Source: Marinicella marina
GTDB lineage: Bacteria; Pseudomonadota; Gammaproteobacteria; Xanthomonadales; Marinicellaceae
Direction: 5' to 3'
NCBI RefSeq assembly: GCF_030065545.1
Contig: NZ_JASJNC010000009.1
Coordinates: 1-64,000, forward strand
DNA length: 64,000 nucleotides
The notes below the pieces were generated by a model that made no database searches, was not told the origin of the DNA, and saw nothing but the letters and a program-made list of their open reading frames with translations. Position numbers and translations under genes: made by a program. Numbering within the stretch: position 1 is the first letter of the stretch; every line of letters starts with the position of its first letter. Below are positions 60,496 through 64,000 of this stretch, piece after piece.

Positions 60496-60662
60496 GTGAG
60501 AGAGGGATTGATAAAATACGTCCTGTATTTTCCACTTCGTGCGCCTGCGGCGTCACTTTTGTTCCTGACGAAATTTTCGAACCCTCGATACGCTATTAAC
60601 GCCATAAAAATAACTTGGCCCGCTTTCCAGGCGAGCGCCTTCAACCACTCAGCCACCTCACC
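60496..60662 (-). pseudogene. Interrupted duplicate of tRNA-Ser(GGA)
   Basis: The 5' half (through anticodon and part of the variable arm) is identical to the intact gene at 60345-60435, and the approximately 45 bp of 5' flank are also duplicated. Relative to the intact copy there is a 17-nt replacement in the variable arm and a 68-nt insertion in the T-arm (60508-60575); the final acceptor bases and CCA are lost. It cannot fold to a tRNA. The rest of the 428-bp gap 60436-60863 has no gene. Confidence 0.85.
60508..60575. repeat. 68-nt structured insertion in the tRNA-Ser copy
   Basis: Contains a 7-bp hairpin AAAATAC-GTCCT-GTATTTT (60513-60531) and a GC-rich hairpin around GTGCGCC-TGC-GGCG (60540-60558). 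AT/GC-contrasted paired hairpins resemble REP/MITE-type palindromic elements. No second copy was noticed in this window. Confidence 0.5.
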
Positions 60663-60863
60663 GCACTGGGGTGTGGAATTTAACTGGTTTTTGGCGCGGA
60701 ATGGAATGTTTGAATTCCTAATTCTGCCAGATGAATGGTCTAAATGGCTATTGGCTTGTTTCTCATTGAAGAAGAAGGGTGTTTTGTTGCTTCAATTCCA
60801 ATTACCCTGCGCAGCCAAAAAGAAACTATAATGAACAATGATCCCAATAGAAAATTTATATAG

Positions 60864-62264
60864 ATGAACAAAAAAGTCAGCTTCTTACACGCATTCATGG
60901 TTTTTGTTGGCTTGTTGTTGTGTATCACCACTGGCATGTTCTTTTGGGGTGGGCAGTTGCATGTGGCTTTGTTCCTTGGTTTGATTTGGGTGGTGGTCAA
61001 TGCCACCGCTTTGGGTTATCGCTACCTGACCATCAGAGAGATGATGAACGGGGCCATCAGCAGGGCTTTACCAGCATTCTATATTTTTATGCTGATTGGT
61101 TTGGTGATCGCTGCTTTGATGAAAAGTGGCACTGTTGCGACGCTGATTTACTATGGCCTGGATTGGCTTTCACCCCAATGGTTTCTACCTGTGGGGTTTA
61201 TATTGTGTGCATTGATGTCAGTATTAACTGGCACTTCATGGGGTACCGTGGGCACGCTTGGTGTGGTTTTTATGGGGATGGCAGCGGCTTTAGAGATACC
61301 GCTATATTGGGCTGCAGGCATGGTGATCTCAGGCGCCACCTTTGGCGATAAAATGTCACCCATTTCTGATACCACCAATTTGGCCGCCATGAGCAGTGAC
61401 ACTGATTTATATGCCCATATTCGTTCAATGATGATGACCACCGTACCCACATTTGTGATTGTGTTGTTGTTATTTGCAGTCATCGGTTATCAGTTTGTTT
61501 TGAGTGATGACACTTTACAACAAGCACAAAACATGCAAATTACATTGGCTGAGGAATTTTACCTGAATCCATTGGTTACACTGCTGCCGGTGGTGGTGAT
61601 GGCTGTTTTGAGTTACCGCAGAATGCCTGCTGAAGTCAGCATGACCTCATGCGTTTTGGTGGCGGTGCTGATAGCTGTATTGGTTCAGCAGACGCCACTC
61701 ACAGTTGTGGTCAATGCGCTGTGGTCAAACACGCCTGCGACTACTGGTATTGATAGTTTAGATGCCTTGTTGGGTCGAGGGGGGCTGTATGCCATGGCTT
61801 GGACGCTGTTGCTGGCGATCATCGCTGTGGCTTTGGGCGGCGTGTTGCAAGGTGCGGGATTTGTTTTGGCGTTGTTGCGCGGGTTGATAGCGCGTATTCA
61901 ATCTACCGGGTCTCTGATTGCCAGTACCATCGTGACTGGTTTATTGAGCGTGATTGCGATGAGTGAGGCTTACATTGCCATCATCCTGAACAGTGAAATT
62001 TATAAAAAAGTATACCGTGAAAGAGGCATAGATACAGCCGTGTTGTCGAGGTCGGTCGAGGAGGGTACAACATTGATGGCGCCTTTGATTCCATGGTCGA
62101 CTGCAGGTGCTTTTTATGCGGCAACTTTGGGGGTCGCAGTGGTTGAATATGCACCTTTTGCCTTGTTGAATATTATCAATCCATTGTTAGCTATTTTATT
62201 TGCCTACTTAGGGCTGGCACTCATAAAAAGTAGCAAAAAAAACCGCCGTTCAATAAGTTTTTGA
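60864..62264 (+). CDS. NhaC-family Na+/H+ antiporter
   Basis: 466 aa, about 11-12 membrane helices, beginning KVSFLHAFMVFVGLLLCITT. Family regions are REMMNGAISRALPAFYIFML, MSVLTGTSWGTVGTLGVVFM and VISGATFGDKMSPISDTTNL, the last being the highly conserved NhaC substrate-path motif, and SRSVEEGTTLMAPLIPWSTA near the end. Exchanges Na+ (or carboxylates in some relatives) with protons. Some NhaC-type proteins transport malate/lactate, so a carboxylate exchanger is an alternative. The gene is monocistronic and convergent with tesB with a 7-nt gap. Confidence 0.88.
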   Translation: MNKKVSFLHAFMVFVGLLLCITTGMFFWGGQLHVALFLGLIWVVVNATALGYRYLTIREMMNGAISRALPAFYIFMLIGLVIAALMKSGTVATLIYYGLDWLSPQWFLPVGFILCALMSVLTGTSWGTVGTLGVVFMGMAAALEIPLYWAAGMVISGATFGDKMSPISDTTNLAAMSSDTDLYAHIRSMMMTTVPTFVIVLLLFAVIGYQFVLSDDTLQQAQNMQITLAEEFYLNPLVTLLPVVVMAVLSYRRMPAEVSMTSCVLVAVLIAVLVQQTPLTVVVNALWSNTPATTGIDSLDALLGRGGLYAMAWTLLLAIIAVALGGVLQGAGFVLALLRGLIARIQSTGSLIASTIVTGLLSVIAMSEAYIAIILNSEIYKKVYRERGIDTAVLSRSVEEGTTLMAPLIPWSTAGAFYAATLGVAVVEYAPFALLNIINPLLAILFAYLGLALIKSSKKNRRSISF

Positions 62265-62271
62265 ATTGGCT

Positions 62272-63138
62272 TTAATCTTTTGGTTTGTCCCACAATCGCA
62301 TCAAACCTTGTTGCGCGGTTGAGGCCACCAAATTGCCTTTGATGTCAAACACATGCCCAGTAGCAAAACCGCGAGACTCTGATGCGCTGGGACTGTCACA
62401 GTCATAAAGCAACCAATCATCTATTTGAAACGGGCGGTGAAACCACATGGCATGATCAAGGCTGGCAAATTGTAATTTGGGGTCTAAATAGGAAACGCCG
62501 TGAGGTAAGGTAGCGGTTGAAACCAAGTGGTAATCTGAGACAAAGGTAAGCAGCGTTCGATGCATGTCTTGATCTGCATCCAGTGGGTAGCGGGCTTTGA
62601 ACCAAATGCGTTTGATTGGTTCTTTGGGTTCACTGTCAAATGGGTCAACATCATCAACGAAACGAAACTCAAAAGGACCTTGGGTGGTTAATGTTCTTCT
62701 CATCCTTGGAGACAACTGTTTAATCTTATCGCCTGGTATCAAGGTTTTTTCAGTTAATTCATTCGGCAATGGTATATCTGGCATGGGTTTTTGGTGTTCC
62801 ATACCTTGTTCAAACTTCTGAAAAGAACAAGCCAGTATCAAAATAGGTTTGCCATTTTGTATGGCAGAAACACGGCGGTTTGAAAAAGTCCTGCCATCTC
62901 GAGCACGTTCCACTTGGTAAATGACTGGTTTGTTGCAATCACCTTCACGCAAGAAATAAGCATGCAGAGAATGAACTTGGTGCGCTTCAGTAGTTAAGTA
63001 AGCGGCTTTAAGTGCTTGTGATAAAGCCTGGCCACCAAAGATTCTGCCCGTTCCGATGTCCAGAGATTGACCCCTGAATAAATTAACCTCCAGGTGTTCA
63101 AGATCGAAGTATTTAAGTAACTTTTCTAATTCATTCAT
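62272..63138 (-). CDS. tesB: Acyl-CoA thioesterase II
   Basis: 288 aa from the ATG at 63138, matching family length; the frame is open to 63249 but the extra residues overlap the amidase gene. Double hot-dog fold: LFRGQSLDIGTGRIFGGQAL in the first half, and in the second LPHGVSYLDPKLQFASLDHA, MWFHRPFQIDDWLLYDCDSP and the catalytic-type FDIKGNLVASTAQQGLMR end. Cleaves medium- to long-chain acyl-CoA. Its start overlaps the amidase stop by 8 nt, so translation is coupled. Confidence 0.93.
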   Translation of the reverse strand: MNELEKLLKYFDLEHLEVNLFRGQSLDIGTGRIFGGQALSQALKAAYLTTEAHQVHSLHAYFLREGDCNKPVIYQVERARDGRTFSNRRVSAIQNGKPILILACSFQKFEQGMEHQKPMPDIPLPNELTEKTLIPGDKIKQLSPRMRRTLTTQGPFEFRFVDDVDPFDSEPKEPIKRIWFKARYPLDADQDMHRTLLTFVSDYHLVSTATLPHGVSYLDPKLQFASLDHAMWFHRPFQIDDWLLYDCDSPSASESRGFATGHVFDIKGNLVASTAQQGLMRLWDKPKD

Positions 63139-63700
63139 ATTTTTTTGCCGTGCTGCCGATGTTAATAAGTTGTGTTTTTTGGGTGATGTATTGCCACGGA
63201 AAGAGTGGGCCTGGATCAATTTTTCTGCGTACTTTAATGGCAGGGTCATTGCTCGCAGTGACTCTGCTTTGGTCTAAATCCTCATGTCCTGTGATGTGAT
63301 TCAGGCTGGGTATGGTGCGATGTAGATGATTAATCAGTGCAATCAGTTGATCTATCTGCTCATCAGGATAAGCTTCGTCAGGTTCTTGGTTGTTGCTATT
63401 GAGCCAATCGGGGTACCTGCCGGTATTGACTAATTCTACGCCAATCGACTGTTTGTTGTGGCCTTTGACATGGTGGGCTATTTTTTCCGGCTTGACCCAC
63501 TGTTCAATGGAGCCATCTCGATCGATGTAAAAGTGACCAGAGTTACCGGTGCCACTGGGATACAAGATTTTTTCACCGTAGGTTCGGGCTGTCGTTAAGT
63601 CAGGTAATTCAGTGCAGTGGATGACCAATAATTGAACTTGTTCGATGGGTCTGGAATCTAATTTTTCTTCATATTCCAGTGGTTGTTTATTGATTTGCAA
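63131..63700 (-). CDS. N-acetylmuramoyl-L-alanine amidase, AmpD-like
   Basis: 189 aa Amidase_2 domain without signal peptide. LLVIHCTELPD contains the first zinc His; SGHFYIDRDGSIEQWVKPEK and IAHHVKGHNKQSIGVELVNT are typical strands, the latter with the catalytic-side Glu. The later ITGHEDLDQSRVTASNDPAI is an AmpD-like ITGHxDI region and the DPGPLFPW end is diagnostic. Likely cytoplasmic recycling of anhydro-muropeptides. It overlaps tesB by 8 nt. Confidence 0.87.
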   Translation of the reverse strand: MQINKQPLEYEEKLDSRPIEQVQLLVIHCTELPDLTTARTYGEKILYPSGTGNSGHFYIDRDGSIEQWVKPEKIAHHVKGHNKQSIGVELVNTGRYPDWLNSNNQEPDEAYPDEQIDQLIALINHLHRTIPSLNHITGHEDLDQSRVTASNDPAIKVRRKIDPGPLFPWQYITQKTQLINIGSTAKKYE

Positions 63701-63865
63701 GTCAGTTCACGTCTAGTTGATTGATGGCTATGATAACAAACCCAATGGTGATTTAAAATCATTGCAATAAGCCTTCTTAACCTGGCAGTGAATTTTGCTG
63801 GTATTTTTCGATATTATTTTCATCTCCATGGCCTTATAATTATTAACAATTAACGTGTAAATTGG

Positions 63866-63894
63866 TTTGCAATCAAAAGCTAAAACCTTTAGAA
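63866..63894 (+). promoter_or_regulatory. Sigma-70 promoter of yceD
   Basis: TTGCAA, 17-nt spacer, TAGAAT (63889-63894). The predicted start (about 63901) leaves a leader of about 4 nt before the ATG. Confidence 0.55.
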
Positions 63895-63904
63895 TTCGCC
63901 GGCT

Positions 63905-64000
63905 ATGGCTAAATCACTACCAGAATCTATTGATTTGAATGCAGCTGTTAGAAAAGAATGGCAGTTAAGTGGTGAATTATTACTTTCAGATTTGGACAGG
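63905..64000 (+). CDS. yceD: YceD/DUF177 family protein (N-terminal 32 codons, runs off the window)
   Basis: The frame is open from the ATG at 63905 to the window end. MAKSLPESIDLNAAVRKEWQ then LSGELLLSDLDR matches the N-terminus of YceD proteins from gammaproteobacteria (MxxxxPxxxD ... xGxLxLxxLxR). YceD normally precedes rpmF and the fab genes and is linked to 23S rRNA accumulation, so those genes are expected just beyond the window. It is too short to check the rest of the protein. Confidence 0.7.
   Translation, partial: MAKSLPESIDLNAAVRKEWQLSGELLLSDLDR

Noticed and set aside
60453-60656. 67-aa minus-strand ORF over the tRNA-Ser copy
   Set aside because: Its N-terminal peptide (MAEWLKALAWKAG) is the familiar false translation of tRNA-Ser sequence.

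Overview
The window reads as chromosomal DNA of a low-to-mid GC gammaproteobacterium, probably aerobic and probably aquatic. Support comes from class II fumarase, Fe-superoxide dismutase, MiaE, a CrbS/CrbR acetate-switch system, RibBX plus RibA, an ampD-type amidase and the start of yceD. Two secreted proteins end in an IFAD(G/S)F tag that I associate with Marinicella/Lysobacter-type bacteria; that placement is inference. No prophage, CRISPR array or intact insertion sequence is visible. The only mobile DNA is an IS3-family transposase remnant cut by the left edge.

Layout. 1-14.2 kb: IS3 remnant, GNAT acetyltransferase, TonB-domain protein, secreted subtilase, a very large BNR/sortilin-type propeller protein divergent from a membrane-anchored CadC-like regulator, then two exported repeat proteins (FG-GAP and beta-helix). 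14.2-28.0 kb: an acetate module with Na+/solute symporter plus DUF4212 subunit, divergent sensor kinase CrbS, acs-crbR, a putative 7(1)-knot protein, a DUF294/exonuclease operon and a DcaP-type porin. Three promoters here share a 15-bp box with identical spacing to the presumed -10 position, which suggests one regulon. 28.0-35.3 kb: SdpR/SdpI pair behind an apparently leaderless promoter, two unknown membrane or secreted proteins, an S9 peptidase, a Nudix protein, a transglutaminase/TPR lipoprotein gene broken by two frameshifts, and a GspG-like protein.

35.4-45.0 kb: cofactor synthesis. An unusually long PLP enzyme precedes the minus-strand operon nadC-nadE-nadD, and the divergent plus-strand operon is ribD-ribE-ribBX-ribH-ribA followed by a small membrane protein. 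45.0-52.6 kb: a Tat-exported amidohydrolase, an RND efflux adaptor/permease pair without an outer-membrane factor, and an APC permease. 52.7-60.4 kb: sodB, a DUF924 gene, fumC coupled to a periplasmic protein carrying a QKPVA minisatellite, then an operon of NarL-type two-component system, miaE and a family-2-like glycosyltransferase that runs into the antisense of tRNA-Ser(GGA). 60.4-64.0 kb: a duplicated tRNA-Ser copy broken by a structured 68-nt insertion, an NhaC-type antiporter, tesB, an ampD-like amidase, and the first 32 codons of yceD.

Specific observations worth following are the shared acetate-promoter box, the knot protein, the interrupted tRNA copy, the double frameshift, and several genes whose -10 element lies so close to the start codon that their mRNAs should have almost no leader.
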